DNA of 64,000 nt, from assembly GCF_007018965.1 (NCBI RefSeq), contig NZ_VJYZ01000010.1:124001-188000 (forward strand), given 5' to 3'. Position numbers and translations under genes: made by a program. A model generated the notes under the pieces. The model searched no databases, was not told the origin of the DNA, and was given only the letters and a program-made list of their open reading frames with translations. Origin of the DNA: Paracoccus marinus. GTDB taxonomy: Bacteria > Pseudomonadota > Alphaproteobacteria > Rhodobacterales > Rhodobacteraceae. Below, in pieces: positions 26,649 to 47,162 of this stretch (its first letter is position 1; the number at the start of each line of letters is the position of its first letter).

Positions 26649-26783
26649 GGGCGTGTTCGCGGTTCGGGAGCTTCGCGGTGGGACGCGGGGCACGAATGGG
26701 ACCGCACCCCTGACATTCGTATGCGTGCCGCCGATCGTGCCCCGACGATCCGCCGCGCGCGTTGACGAAAGGCGAAAGACCCC

Positions 26784-30938
<4,155 letters not shown>

Positions 30939-31024
30939 CGGCGCGTTCCCGCCGCGCGCCCATCGCCGGGCGCGCGGCCCCACGCTTCGTCAATCCCCAC
31001 CGCGCCACCTCATAAGGTATTCAG

Positions 31025-35263
<4,239 letters not shown>

Positions 35264-35286
35264 TCGCTTCGGCATGATCGATAAGG

Positions 35287-35315
35287 GGGCCCGGCGGCGA
35301 CGCCGGGCCCTTTTT
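35287..35315 (+). terminator. Intrinsic terminator after rpoC
   Basis: Perfect 10-bp stem GGGCCCGGCG / CGCCGGGCCC with loop GCGA, followed by TTTTT at 35311-35315, 24 bases after the rpoC stop. Confidence 0.92.
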
Positions 35316-35455
35316 CGTGCCGCGCCGGGTCCGGCGTCATCGTCCTGGGGATCGGCAATCAGCCGCCGATCCGGTGTTAGCGAGCCCGATTGTCACACAA
35401 GCGGCGCCGTCAGTTGTTAACCTTTCCACGAATCGCCAATCGCGGAGCACGCAAG

Positions 35456-36370
35456 ATGGTCAACCCGATCAGGCAAGGTGGCAACGTCCCGGCCCGCCCG
35501 GCGCCCGAGCCGCACGCACCGACCGCCAACCAGCCGGGCAGCCCGCAACGCTCGACCCCGCAGGGGATCGACAGCGACCTTGCGCTGGACCTGACGCAGA
35601 TCGGTCTCGACATCGTCGGGATCTTCGATCCGACGCCGGTGTCGGACGGGGCCAATGCGCTCATTTCGCTGGGTCGGGGCGACTTCCTGGGCGCGGCGCT
35701 GTCGGGCGTGGCGATCATCCCCGGGGTCGGGGACCTCGCCAAGTTCGGCAAGCTCGGCCGCTATGTCGAGACGCTGGGCAAGATCGCGGACAAGGCGGCC
35801 GGCAACCCGGCGGTCAAGAACGCGCTGGAAGGCGCGATGGGCAAGATCGCAAAGGCGCTGCAGGACATCCCGCAGGGGCTTCTCGACAAGCTGCCGCAGG
35901 GCGTGAAGGACAGCGTGCAGGGCCTCAAGGACGCGGTCGCGCGGTTCGACAAGGCGCCGGGCCAGCTGCTGGGCCGCGCCCACGGCATGACCGAACTTGC
36001 GGCGGAACGCGCGCGCCGTGGCCTGCCCGCCGCCGGATCGGCCGGCGACACTTCGACCACTGCCATGCTGCGGCTTCGCGGCGAGAACTATTTCGGCGTC
36101 AACAGCAGCGTCCAGAACCCGCGCACCAACGTGACGCTGGACCGCGTGAATGCGCAGACCCGCACCCACGCCGAGGCCGACGTGATCCAGCAGGGCCTGA
36201 ACGGCACCGCGCGGATGAACGGCGGCCGGGCCGAGATGTGGGTGGACCGCGACCTGTGCCGGTCGTGCGGCCAGAACGGCGGCATGCGCTCGCTGGCGCG
36301 CAACCTTGGCGTGGACGAGCTTGTCGTCCATAGTCCGTCCGGCACGCAGACTTTCACCCCGACGCGGTAG
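35456..36370 (+). CDS. Polymorphic toxin with deaminase-superfamily C-terminal domain
   Basis: 304 residues. Residues 1-37 are a proline-rich polar lead. Residues about 41-113 (VGIFDPTPVSDGANALISLG, then GVAIIPGVGDLAKF) form the hydrophobic pre-toxin segment common in polymorphic toxins. The C-terminal part carries a zinc deaminase signature: RTHAEADVIQQ (His238, Glu240) and LCRSCG (Cys268, Cys271), then a beta strand DELVVHSP. It should deaminate a base in DNA, RNA or a nucleotide; the target is unknown. GGAG lies eight bases before the ATG; a start at 35390 is possible but lacks one. The Imm1-like gene follows after three bases. No secretion domain, signal peptide or delivery module is present. 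Confidence 0.82.
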   Translation: MVNPIRQGGNVPARPAPEPHAPTANQPGSPQRSTPQGIDSDLALDLTQIGLDIVGIFDPTPVSDGANALISLGRGDFLGAALSGVAIIPGVGDLAKFGKLGRYVETLGKIADKAAGNPAVKNALEGAMGKIAKALQDIPQGLLDKLPQGVKDSVQGLKDAVARFDKAPGQLLGRAHGMTELAAERARRGLPAAGSAGDTSTTAMLRLRGENYFGVNSSVQNPRTNVTLDRVNAQTRTHAEADVIQQGLNGTARMNGGRAEMWVDRDLCRSCGQNGGMRSLARNLGVDELVVHSPSGTQTFTPTR

Positions 36371-36373
36371 GCA

Positions 36374-36766
36374 ATGCAGGCTTATATCGAACGTTTCGAA
36401 GGGACTTCGGTCCTGACCGACAACCGCGAGATCGCGACCGCCGACGACGCGGCGGCTGCACTGGACCAGCTGGACGGGCGCGAGGTGACGTCGATCACCT
36501 ATGAGCGCGGCGAGGGCGCGAACCTGATGGTGTCGGGCGGGCCCGGCGCTTATCTGGCGAGCCTGTGGGACGACGAGGCCGGCGAGGGCTGGGTCGCCGA
36601 GGAAAAGGGCCCGGGCGAGACCGGCGAGGTCGAGGTCGTCTCGGCCGGTCAGTCCGTCCTGGTTCCCGCCAACCAGGTCCTGTCGCGCGGCCGCGTGGCC
36701 GAGATCGTCACGGCCTATGTCGCCGATGGCAGCCGCACCGCCGCGGTGGACTGGGCCGCGAACTGA
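36374..36766 (+). CDS. Imm1-family immunity protein (candidate)
   Basis: 130 residues, acidic and beta-rich. It matches the Imm1 pattern: an early EIATADDAAAALDQL helix, a SGGPGAYLASLWDD strand pair and a final VAEIVTAYVADGSRTAAVDW element, in which Imm1 proteins typically end. Imm1 genes are known to sit directly after toxin genes with deaminase domains. The three-base gap after the toxin stop and the orientation fit a toxin-immunity pair. Function as the antidote is inferred. Confidence 0.78.
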   Translation: MQAYIERFEGTSVLTDNREIATADDAAAALDQLDGREVTSITYERGEGANLMVSGGPGAYLASLWDDEAGEGWVAEEKGPGETGEVEVVSAGQSVLVPANQVLSRGRVAEIVTAYVADGSRTAAVDWAAN

Positions 36767-37023
36767 TCCGCAGCTGATCGGACCGGCGCCGCTCGGCCCC
36801 CGGGCGGGGCGCCGACCCAGTCGGTCACCGCTTGCGCAGCAGCCGGGCGAAGGGTAGCGGTGGCCGACCCGGGTTTTCGGGCATGCTCAGCTGCGATGGT
36901 GCCGAAGTGCGAAGGTCGGTCGAACGAGTGACGCGGGGTGCCCGGTCGGGGGTTGTCCTGCCGGGGCGGGTTGCGCCGGCGTTTCCCCCGACAAGCCGCA
37001 GCCGCCGCCCCGTGACCTGACCC

Positions 37024-37965
37024 ATGCGCGCGCCGCTCCTCTCCGTCAGTCGCCGTTTGCGTCCGGCCTCCGCGCCCCGCGCCCGCACGCGCGAGGGGGA
37101 CAACCTGCACGGCGCGGCGCTGATGGTGATTTCGACCATCGCCTTCACCACCAACGACTCGCTCATCAAGCTAGCCAGCCAGACCCTGCCGCTGTCGCAG
37201 GCGATGCTGATCCGCGGCGTGATGATCCTGGCGCTGCTGTCGCTGGTCGCGCGCCGCGACGGCGGTGTTCTCTGGTGGCCGCATGCGGCGCGGGATCGCC
37301 TCGTGCTGGTGGCGCGCGCGGCGGCCGAGGTCGGGTCCACGGTGCTGTACCTCAAGGCGCTGCAGTCGATGCCGCTGGGAACGCTGGTGGCGATCCTGCA
37401 ATCGCTGCCGCTGCTCATCATGCTGGCGGCCGCCGTCGTCTATCGCGAACGGCTGGGGGCGCGGCGGCTTGCGGCGGTGGGCGTGGGGATGATCGGCGTG
37501 GCGATGATCGTCCGCCCGGGATCGGCGTCCTTCGACGTCTGGTCGCTGGTCGCCATGGGATCGGTCGTCCTGATCCTCGTGCGCGACCTGCTGACCCGCG
37601 CGCTGGGACCGGAAATCCAGACCAGCACCATCGCGTTCCAGGCGGCGCTCGCGGTCACGCTGATCTCGCTGGTGATGCCGACCGAGCCGTGGCGGATGCC
37701 CGCCGCGGGCGAGCTTGGGCTGCTGGCGCTGGCGGCGGCGTTCCTGACCGTGGGCTACATCGCGGGCGTGGCGACGATGCGGGTGGGCGAGGTCGGGTTC
37801 GTGTCGCCGTTCCGCTATGTCTCGCTGATCTCGGCCGGAACGCTGGGGTTCTTCATCTTCGGCGAGCGGCCGGACGGGATGACGCTGATTGGCGCGGCGC
37901 TGATCGCGGCGGCGGGCCTGTATTCGATCTGGCGCGAACAGCGGCTGCGGCGGGTCGCCGGCTGA
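37024..37965 (+). CDS. DMT-superfamily (EamA) transporter
   Basis: 313 residues with about ten helices in two EamA repeats (starting at about residue 28 and about residue 165). Typical family segments include FTTNDSLIKLASQTLPLSQAMLIRG and VGFVSPFRYVSLISAGTLGF. It probably exports a metabolite across the inner membrane; substrate unknown. The first about 25 residues are polar and arginine-rich, so the start may be further in. Coupled by TGATG to the glycosyltransferase-like gene. The 257 bases before it show no gene. Confidence 0.85.
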   Translation: MRAPLLSVSRRLRPASAPRARTREGDNLHGAALMVISTIAFTTNDSLIKLASQTLPLSQAMLIRGVMILALLSLVARRDGGVLWWPHAARDRLVLVARAAAEVGSTVLYLKALQSMPLGTLVAILQSLPLLIMLAAAVVYRERLGARRLAAVGVGMIGVAMIVRPGSASFDVWSLVAMGSVVLILVRDLLTRALGPEIQTSTIAFQAALAVTLISLVMPTEPWRMPAAGELGLLALAAAFLTVGYIAGVATMRVGEVGFVSPFRYVSLISAGTLGFFIFGERPDGMTLIGAALIAAAGLYSIWREQRLRRVAG

Positions 37966-38783
37966 TGCGGGTGCAGGTCCTCGGACTGTGCCGGTTTTCC
38001 TATCTGGGCGGTGGCGGGTTCCAGACCGATCATCCGACGATCGAGGAGCGGCGGGCGTATCTTTACGACCCCGCCCGCCTGGCCCGCCGCTGGTTCTGGT
38101 TCGAGCATGTGGCGCTGCCCGGCCTGCTGGCCCAGACCGACCCGGATTTCACGCTGGTCGTGATGACCGGCCCCGATCTGCCCGCGCCCTTGCTGGACCG
38201 GCTGCGCGACCTGGCCGCGACGGCGCCGCAACTGCGGCTGGCGCTCGTCGATCCGGTCGAGGCGCATCTGGACGCCTGCTTGCAGGCGATCGCGCCCCAT
38301 GTCGAGGCGGAGGCGGACGTGATCGCCCATTTCCGGCACGACGACGACGACGCGGTGGCCGTGGACTACGTCGCCAAGGCGCGGGCCGATTTCGCGCTGG
38401 CCCAGCCGGTGTTCCGCCGCTCGCGCAGGGTGTCGATCGACTATCCGCGCGGCTTCGTCCTGACCGCCGACGCGGGCGGGATCGCGGTCCAGCCGCGCAT
38501 GATCGCCAACGCCTCGGCCGCGCTGACGATCTATCTCAAGCCCGACGTGCGGCGGACGGCCGTGCATTTCCCGCATTGGAAGCTGGCGCTGAGCATGCCG
38601 GGGCTGGTCCTGCCGGCGCAGCCGCGCTTCGTGCGGCTGATCCACGGCGACAACGATTCGGGCGCGGTCGGCGCGGGCTACGAATGGCCGGTGCCCGCGG
38701 ACGGTGTGGACGCGATCCTGGCCGACCGGTTCCGCATCGACCTGCCGGCGCTGCGGGCGGGGGCCGCGACGCTGCCCGGCTGA
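37965..38783 (+). CDS. Putative rhamnosyltransferase-like protein
   Basis: 272 residues. The N-terminal VQVLGLCRFSYLGGGGFQ, FTLVVMTGPDLPAPLLDRL and the acidic FRHDDDDAV (DxD-type metal/sugar site) match the putative rhamnosyl transferase family frequent in Rhodobacteraceae. It would transfer a sugar to a surface glycan; donor and acceptor are unknown. The ATG shares bases with the transporter stop. No link to the toxin is visible other than position. Confidence 0.75.
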   Translation: MRVQVLGLCRFSYLGGGGFQTDHPTIEERRAYLYDPARLARRWFWFEHVALPGLLAQTDPDFTLVVMTGPDLPAPLLDRLRDLAATAPQLRLALVDPVEAHLDACLQAIAPHVEAEADVIAHFRHDDDDAVAVDYVAKARADFALAQPVFRRSRRVSIDYPRGFVLTADAGGIAVQPRMIANASAALTIYLKPDVRRTAVHFPHWKLALSMPGLVLPAQPRFVRLIHGDNDSGAVGAGYEWPVPADGVDAILADRFRIDLPALRAGAATLPG

Positions 38784-38802
38784 CGGCGCGCACACCCCTG
38801 CG

Positions 38803-38831
38803 TTGACAGCACCGGCGATTCTCCCTATATG
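38803..38831 (+). promoter_or_regulatory. Sigma-70 promoter of the str operon
   Basis: TTGACA (38803-38808), a 17-base spacer and TATATG (38826-38831), the best promoter match in the window, lies 211 bases before rpsL. It restores transcription after the rpoC terminator and the inserted genes. Confidence 0.8.
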
Positions 38832-38836
38832 CGCCA

Positions 38837-38862
38837 GCACCCGACGGGAAACCGTGGGGTGC
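38837..38862 (+). promoter_or_regulatory. rpsL leader hairpin with GAAA loop
   Basis: GCACCC-GA-CGG, loop GAAA, CCG-TG-GGGTGC, starting about six bases after the promoter -10 box and thus at the very 5' end of the transcript. The GNRA-type loop and a 5'-end position suggest mRNA protection or regulation. The other about 180 leader bases hold no gene. Confidence 0.55.
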
Positions 38863-39042
38863 CCAGAACCTTTCCGTGGTCACGATCCGGGCCGAACCAG
38901 CCCCGATCCTCTGGATTTAGGCCCGTCCATCCCGCGCGCGGGGTCGGATGGGTTTGGCGTTTTGCGATGGGCGCAGAATGCTGTCGAGAAGTAGCGCACC
39001 ACAGCCCGGGTGCGAGTATCGCAAAGCAAGGCGGGGAACCGA

Positions 39043-39414
39043 ATGCCGACGATCCAACAGCTGATCCGCAAACCGCGGCAGCCGAAAGTGCAGCGATCCA
39101 AATCGCAGCACCTTCAGGGAAACCCTCAGAAGCGCGGCGTTTGCACGCGCGTCTATACCACGACGCCGAAAAAGCCGAACTCGGCCATGCGGAAAGTCGC
39201 CAAGGTGCGGCTGACCAACGGGTTCGAGGTCATCAGCTACATTCCCGGTGAAAAGCACAACCTGCAGGAACACAGCGTCGTGCTGATCCGCGGCGGCCGG
39301 GTGAAAGACCTTCCCGGTGTGCGCTACCACATCCTGCGCGGTGTTCTGGATACCCAGGGCGTCAAAGATCGTCGTCAGCGTCGTTCGAAATACGGCGCCA
39401 AGCGTCCGAAGTGA
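39043..39414 (+). CDS. rpsL: 30S ribosomal protein S12
   Basis: 123 residues. The [16 protein letters not shown] segment near the decoding centre is intact, with the lysine of PKKPNSA in the streptomycin-sensitive form. It controls decoding accuracy. The ATG at 39043 gives the family N terminus [12 protein letters not shown]; an earlier GTG in frame lacks conservation. First gene of the str operon. Confidence 0.97.
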   Translation: MPTIQQLIRKPRQPKVQRSKSQHLQGNPQKRGVCTRVYTTTPKKPNSAMRKVAKVRLTNGFEVISYIPGEKHNLQEHSVVLIRGGRVKDLPGVRYHILRGVLDTQGVKDRRQRRSKYGAKRPK

Positions 39415-39426
39415 GGGTTTAGATAG

Positions 39427-39897
39427 ATGTCCCGTCGTCACGCCGCTGAAAAGCGCGAAGTCCTGCCCGACGCCAAGTATGGCGATCGCGTGCTGACCAA
39501 ATTCATGAACAACCTGATGGTCGATGGCAAGAAATCCATCGCCGAAACGATCGTCTACAACGCGCTCGACCGCGTTCAGACCCGCCTCAAGCGCGAGCCG
39601 ATCGAGGTCTTTCACGAGGCCCTCGACAACGTGAAACCCTCGGTCGAGGTGCGCTCGCGCCGCGTCGGCGGTGCCACCTACCAGGTCCCGGTCGAAGTGC
39701 GTCCGATCCGCCGCGAGGCGCTCGGCATCCGCTGGCTGATCGACGCCGCCAAGAAGCGCAACGAGAACACCATGGAAGAGCGCCTTGCGGGCGAGCTTGC
39801 CGATGCCGTCAACAACCGCGGCACCGCGGTGAAGAAGCGCGAAGACACCCACAAGATGGCCGACGCTAACAAGGCGTTCAGCCACTACCGCTGGTAA
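39427..39897 (+). CDS. rpsG: 30S ribosomal protein S7
   Basis: 156 residues, normal. It begins [20 protein letters not shown] and contains [27 protein letters not shown] rRNA-binding sequence. It nucleates assembly of the 30S head and is the usual translational repressor of the str operon in E. coli. It lies 12 bases after rpsL. Confidence 0.97.
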   Translation: MSRRHAAEKREVLPDAKYGDRVLTKFMNNLMVDGKKSIAETIVYNALDRVQTRLKREPIEVFHEALDNVKPSVEVRSRRVGGATYQVPVEVRPIRREALGIRWLIDAAKKRNENTMEERLAGELADAVNNRGTAVKKREDTHKMADANKAFSHYRW

Positions 39898-39906
39898 GGA
39901 AAGCTC

Positions 39907-42030
<2,124 letters not shown>

Positions 42031-42092
42031 TGCGCCTGGGCGGGGGTCGTTCCCCGCCCGGCCTTCACCAGACATTTTGAAGGAGCTTTGCA

Positions 42093-43268
<1,176 letters not shown>

Positions 43269-43277
43269 GCTAAGGGG

Positions 43278-43298
43278 GGGGCGTCCTGGCGGCGCCCC
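43278..43298 (+). terminator. Hairpin after tuf
   Basis: GGGGCG / CGCCCC (43278-43283 and 43293-43298) with a nine-base loop, ten bases after the tuf stop and preceded by a G-run. No T-tract, so termination may be weak. Confidence 0.35.
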
Positions 43299-43356
43299 AC
43301 CGCAACGATGCAAAGCCCGTCCTTGGAAGGGACAGGTAGTTTTCTGACTTGGGCGT

Positions 43357-43950
43357 TTAAGTGGCCAGGACTTTCGTCATTCTCACGCTAATGACGGAAG
43401 GTCCGCCGCCCTGACGGACCAGTGTGCCTCCGGAGAACTGTTCAAACTCCCAGCTATCAAATAGTGTCAAGGAACCCGTTTTCTCGTCGGCACTCAGCGC
43501 GACCGAGTAGTGCGTAAAGTCATCGCCCTCGAAATACACGATCACGCCCTTGTTCTTACTCAGCAAATTCGCCACGGACTCAATCGTGGCGGGCGAGACT
43601 TCCTTGAACTTTGGGCCCCCAAGTTGGGTCGAGAGCCAGATCAAGTCCATCGCGTCCAAACCCTCGGTAACGGTTTTCACGAGGTCGCCCTCGGTATCAC
43701 TCGCAACAGCGTGGAGGGCGCGGACGAAAAATTCCGCCTCGACGGAAAGACCATCTTCCTCAACATCTCGAGGATCGGTTTCTACATCGCGCTGTAACCG
43801 TTGAAGGTTCATGAGGGCGTAGATACCACATAGCGCGTCAACGTCACCCTGGCGTACGGGAACTGGCAAATCTGATCCTCCGTTCATCAGCTCGATGAAT
43901 TGTGAAACCGTTAACACGCAGTTGTTGACAAGGATAGTGCAGCGCTCCAT
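43357..43950 (-). CDS. Putative papain-like cysteine peptidase, antisense in the str-S10 gap
   Basis: 197 residues on the strand opposite to all neighbours. The ordered residues of a papain-like fold are visible: Gln34 in VRQGDVDALCGIYALMN, nucleophile Cys41 in the same block, His147 in FTHYSVAL and Asp165 in LTLFDSWEF. The Q-G-D-x-D-x-L-C-G-x-Y-A signature recurs in uncharacterised bacterial proteins. There is no signal peptide. The gene is clearly AT-richer than the ribosomal genes around it (for example 43440-43570), pointing to transfer. Function unknown; protease, peptide maturation or host-conflict roles are all possible. Confidence 0.7.
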   Translation of the reverse strand: MERCTILVNNCVLTVSQFIELMNGGSDLPVPVRQGDVDALCGIYALMNLQRLQRDVETDPRDVEEDGLSVEAEFFVRALHAVASDTEGDLVKTVTEGLDAMDLIWLSTQLGGPKFKEVSPATIESVANLLSKNKGVIVYFEGDDFTHYSVALSADEKTGSLTLFDSWEFEQFSGGTLVRQGGGPSVISVRMTKVLAT

Positions 43951-43997
43951 ACACCCCCATCGCCGCCGGTCCCCACAGAATCGGTTGCATCCGCCAG

Positions 43998-44031
43998 GGC
44001 CGCCCGCTATGGGGGCGGCCTTGCGGTTTTT
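43998..44031 (+). terminator. Hairpin with T-tract between peptidase gene and rpsJ
   Basis: GGCCGCCC / GGGCGGCC (43998-44005 and 44013-44020), extendable by CCGC/GCGG on the outside, followed by TTTTT at 44027-44031. It may end tuf read-through or act as an S10-leader attenuator 80 bases before rpsJ. Confidence 0.6.
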
Positions 44032-44110
44032 CTATACCAAGGTCCGATGCTGGCGCCGCGTGGTGTGTCGTCAGCCTCTCGACTGAAATCCCCGAAAGAG
44101 GGATGCTTTG

Positions 44111-44419
44111 ATGCAAAGCCAGACCATTCGTATCCGGCTCAAGGCGTTTGACTATCGCGTGCTCGATGCCAGCACGCTGGAAATTGTCAACACCGCCAAG
44201 CGGACCGGCGCGCAGGTGCGCGGCCCGATCCCGCTGCCGAACAAGATCCAGAAGTTCACCGTACTTCGCGGCCCGCACATCGACAAGAAATCCCGCGACC
44301 AGTGGGAAATCCGCACGCACAAGCGCCTGCTGGACATCGTCGATCCCACGCCGCAGACCGTGGACGCCCTGATGAAGCTCGACCTCGCCGCCGGCGTGGA
44401 CGTCGAGATCAAGGTCTGA
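44111..44419 (+). CDS. rpsJ: 30S ribosomal protein S10
   Basis: 102 residues. [19 protein letters not shown] and [21 protein letters not shown] match S10; the family also takes part in NusB-dependent antitermination. I use the ATG at 44111; the TTG one codon upstream is less likely. First gene of the S10 operon. Confidence 0.97.
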   Translation: MQSQTIRIRLKAFDYRVLDASTLEIVNTAKRTGAQVRGPIPLPNKIQKFTVLRGPHIDKKSRDQWEIRTHKRLLDIVDPTPQTVDALMKLDLAAGVDVEIKV

Positions 44420-44429
44420 GGGGGTCATC

Positions 44430-45284
44430 ATGCTGCGGACTGGTCTTATCGCCAAGAAGCTGGGCATGACCCGGCTGTTCCTGGAAGACGGGCGTCAGGT
44501 GCCCGTTACCGTTCTTCACCTCGACAACCTGCAGGTCGTCGCCCAACGCACCGCCGAGCGCGATGGCTATGTCGCCGTCCAGCTGGGCGCGGGCGAGGCG
44601 AAGGCCAAGCGCGTGTCGGCGCCGATGCGCGGCCACTTCGCGAAAGCGAACGTCGCCCCCAAGCGCAAGATCGCCGAGTTCCGCGTCGCCGCGGAGAACA
44701 TGATCAACGTCGGTGAGGAAATCACCGCCGACCACTACTTCGCCGGGCAGTACGTCGACGTGGCCGGCACCTCGATCGGTAAAGGCTTCGCCGGTGCCAT
44801 GAAGCGGCACAACTTCGGCGGCCTGCGCGCCTCGCACGGTGTGTCGGTCAGCCACCGCTCGCACGGCTCGACCGGGCAGTGCCAGGATCCGGGCAAGGTG
44901 TTCAAGGGCAAGAAGATGGCCGGCCACATGGGCGCCGTGCGCGTGACCACGCAGAACCTGCAGGTCGTCCGCACCGATGCCGACCGTGGGCTCATCATGG
45001 TCAAGGGCTCGGTCCCCGGCTCCAAGGGTGGCTGGGTCACGATCAAGGATGCCGTCAAGAAAGCGGTCCCCGAGAACGTGATCTACCCCGCCGGCCTGCG
45101 CTCGATGGCAGAGGAAGCTCGCCGTCTGGCCGAGGAAGCCGCCGCTGCCGCCGCCGCCGAAGAGGAAGCCGCGCGTCAGGCCGCCGCCGAGGCCGAAGCC
45201 GCCGCGATCGCCGCTGCCGAGGCTGAAGCCGCGAACGCTCCTGCCGCCGACGCCGACGCCGCGCCCGAAGGAGACAAGGAATGA
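44430..45284 (+). CDS. rplC: 50S ribosomal protein L3 with Ala/Glu-rich tail
   Basis: 284 residues, against about 210-240 in most bacteria. The L3 core, with [24 protein letters not shown], ends at about residue 220. The last about 60 residues are an Ala/Glu-rich, probably helical tail (for example [19 protein letters not shown]). L3 binds near the peptidyl transferase centre. The stop overlaps rplD (ATGA). Confidence 0.96.
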   Translation: MLRTGLIAKKLGMTRLFLEDGRQVPVTVLHLDNLQVVAQRTAERDGYVAVQLGAGEAKAKRVSAPMRGHFAKANVAPKRKIAEFRVAAENMINVGEEITADHYFAGQYVDVAGTSIGKGFAGAMKRHNFGGLRASHGVSVSHRSHGSTGQCQDPGKVFKGKKMAGHMGAVRVTTQNLQVVRTDADRGLIMVKGSVPGSKGGWVTIKDAVKKAVPENVIYPAGLRSMAEEARRLAEEAAAAAAAEEEAARQAAAEAEAAAIAAAEAEAANAPAADADAAPEGDKE

Positions 45285-45901
45285 AACTCAACGTGATTTC
45301 TCTGTCCGCGGGCACCGCCGGGGACATCGACCTGTCCGACGAGATCTTCGGGCTGGAGCCGCGCGCGGACCTTCTGCACCGTGTGGTCCGCTGGCAGCGC
45401 GCGAAGGCGCAGCAGGGCACGCACTCGACCCTCGGCAAGTCCGACGTGTCGTATTCGACCAAGAAGATCTATCGCCAGAAGGGCACCGGCGGCGCACGCC
45501 ACGGGTCCCGCAAGGCGCCGATCTTCCGCAAGGGTGGCGTCTACAAGGGCCCGGTCCCGCGTTCGCATGCGTTCGACCTGCCCAAGAAGGTGCGCGCGCT
45601 TGGCCTCAAGCACGCCCTGTCGGCGAAAGCCGCGTCGGGTGAGCTGGTGATCCTCGACAACCTCGACTTCGGCGCCGCCAAGACCGCGGCGGTGGCGAAG
45701 GCGGTCAAGGAACAGGGCTGGAAGCGCGTCCTGGTCATCGATGGCGCCGACGTGAACGAGAACTTCGCCCGCGCCGCCCGCAACCTGGAAGGCGTGGATG
45801 TGCTGCCCTCGATGGGCGCCAACGTCTATGACATCCTCAAGCGCGACACGCTGGTGATCACGCGCGCGGGTGTCGAAGCCCTGGAGGCTCGACTGAAATG
45901 A
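45281..45901 (+). CDS. rplD: 50S ribosomal protein L4
   Basis: 206 residues. The exit-tunnel loop ([20 protein letters not shown]) is complete. In E. coli L4 represses the S10 operon. GAAGGAGA lies inside the end of rplC and the ATG overlaps its stop; its own stop overlaps rplW. Confidence 0.97.
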   Translation: MKLNVISLSAGTAGDIDLSDEIFGLEPRADLLHRVVRWQRAKAQQGTHSTLGKSDVSYSTKKIYRQKGTGGARHGSRKAPIFRKGGVYKGPVPRSHAFDLPKKVRALGLKHALSAKAASGELVILDNLDFGAAKTAAVAKAVKEQGWKRVLVIDGADVNENFARAARNLEGVDVLPSMGANVYDILKRDTLVITRAGVEALEARLK

Positions 45902-46209
45902 GCGCGACGGATCGCAACAAGCCCGAGCATTACGACGTGATCGTCAAGCCGATCATCACCGAAAAGGCGACGCTGACCGGCGAGACCTCGAACGCAGTGG
46001 TGTTCCAGGTCGCGAAATCGGCCACCAAGCCGATGATCAAGAACGCGGTCGAGGCGCTGTTCGGCGTCAAGGTGAAGGCGGTCAACACCACCATCACGAA
46101 GGGCAAGACCAAGCGTTTCCGCGGCCGCCCCGGCGTCCGCAGCGACGTCAAGAAAGCCTACGTCTCGCTGGAAGCCGGCAACACGATCGACGTGAACACC
46201 GGTCTTTGA
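45898..46209 (+). CDS. rplW: 50S ribosomal protein L23
   Basis: 103 residues. [10 protein letters not shown] and the rRNA-binding [21 protein letters not shown] segment match L23, which lies at the tunnel exit and docks trigger factor and SRP. Its ATG overlaps the rplD stop (ATGA). Confidence 0.96.
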   Translation: MSATDRNKPEHYDVIVKPIITEKATLTGETSNAVVFQVAKSATKPMIKNAVEALFGVKVKAVNTTITKGKTKRFRGRPGVRSDVKKAYVSLEAGNTIDVNTGL

Positions 46210-46216
46210 CGACCGA

Positions 46217-46302
46217 CCGCGCGGCCCTGCCTAGCCGGGGCCGCGCGGCTTTCGACTGAAACGGACCTTCCGGTCCGCGACTGAAACGGACCTTTGGTCC
46301 AA
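46217..46302 (+). promoter_or_regulatory. rplW-rplB spacer: long hairpin plus 17-bp direct repeat
   Basis: An 11-bp stem CCGCGCGGCCC / GGGCCGCGCGG (46217-46227, 46238-46248) follows rplW. Then CGACTGAAACGGACCTT occurs twice, at 46253-46269 and 46278-46294, each copy closing a small GGACC/GGTCC hairpin. Purpose unknown; may regulate or process the S10 mRNA. Confidence 0.7.
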
Positions 46303-46322
46303 GGCAACGGAAGACAGAAAGC

Positions 46323-47159
46323 ATGGCACTCAAGTCGTATAAACCGACGACGCCTGGCCAGCGTGGGCTGGTTCTGATCGACCGTTCGGAGCTTTGGAAA
46401 GGCCGCCCCGTGAAGACCCTGACCGAGGGTCTGACCAAGACGGGTGGCCGGAACAACACCGGACGCGTCACGATGTGGCACAAGGGCGGCGGGGCGAAAC
46501 GGCTCTACCGCGTCGTCGACTTCAAGCGTCGCAAGTTCGACGTGTCCGCGACCGTGGAACGGATCGAATACGACCCGAACCGCACCGCGTTCATCGCCCT
46601 GATCCGCTACGAGGACGGCGAGCAGGCGTACATCATCGCCCCGCAGCGCCTCGCGATCGGCGACAAGGTCGTGGCCGCGGCCCGCGCCGACATCAAGCCG
46701 GGCAACGCGATGCCGTTTTCCGGCATGCCGATCGGCACGATCGTTCACAACGTCGAGCTGAAGCCCGGCAAGGGCGGCCAGATCGCGCGCTCGGCCGGCA
46801 CCTACGCCCAGTTCGTCGGCCGTGACGGCGGCTACGCGCAGATCCGCCTGTCCTCGGGCGAGCTGCGTCTGGTGCGCCAGGAATGCATGGCGACGATCGG
46901 TGCGGTGTCGAACGCCGACCACTCGAACCAGAACCTCGGCAAGGCCGGCCGCAAGCGGCACATGGGCGTCCGCCCGACCGTCCGCGGCGTCGCGATGAAC
47001 CCGATCGACCACCCGCACGGCGGTGGTGAAGGCCGCACCTCGGGCGGGCGTCACCCGGTGACCCCGTGGGGCAAGCCCACCAAGGGCAAGAAGACCCGCA
47101 GCAACAAGTCGACCGACAAGTACATCCTGCGGTCGCGTCACGCGAAGAAGGGGCGCTGA
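46323..47159 (+). CDS. rplB: 50S ribosomal protein L2
   Basis: 278 residues, normal. It has the [23 protein letters not shown]-terminal block and the conserved [21 protein letters not shown] histidine region near the peptidyl transferase centre. It helps join the subunits. It follows the repeat-bearing spacer; rpsS begins three bases later. Confidence 0.97.
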   Translation: MALKSYKPTTPGQRGLVLIDRSELWKGRPVKTLTEGLTKTGGRNNTGRVTMWHKGGGAKRLYRVVDFKRRKFDVSATVERIEYDPNRTAFIALIRYEDGEQAYIIAPQRLAIGDKVVAAARADIKPGNAMPFSGMPIGTIVHNVELKPGKGGQIARSAGTYAQFVGRDGGYAQIRLSSGELRLVRQECMATIGAVSNADHSNQNLGKAGRKRHMGVRPTVRGVAMNPIDHPHGGGEGRTSGGRHPVTPWGKPTKGKKTRSNKSTDKYILRSRHAKKGR

Positions 47160-47162
47160 TCC

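Noticed and set aside
36715..37110. 131-codon antisense frame in the spacer before the DMT transporter
   Set aside because: Arg/Gly/Ala-rich, no ribosome site, overlaps two likely genes and resembles no family.
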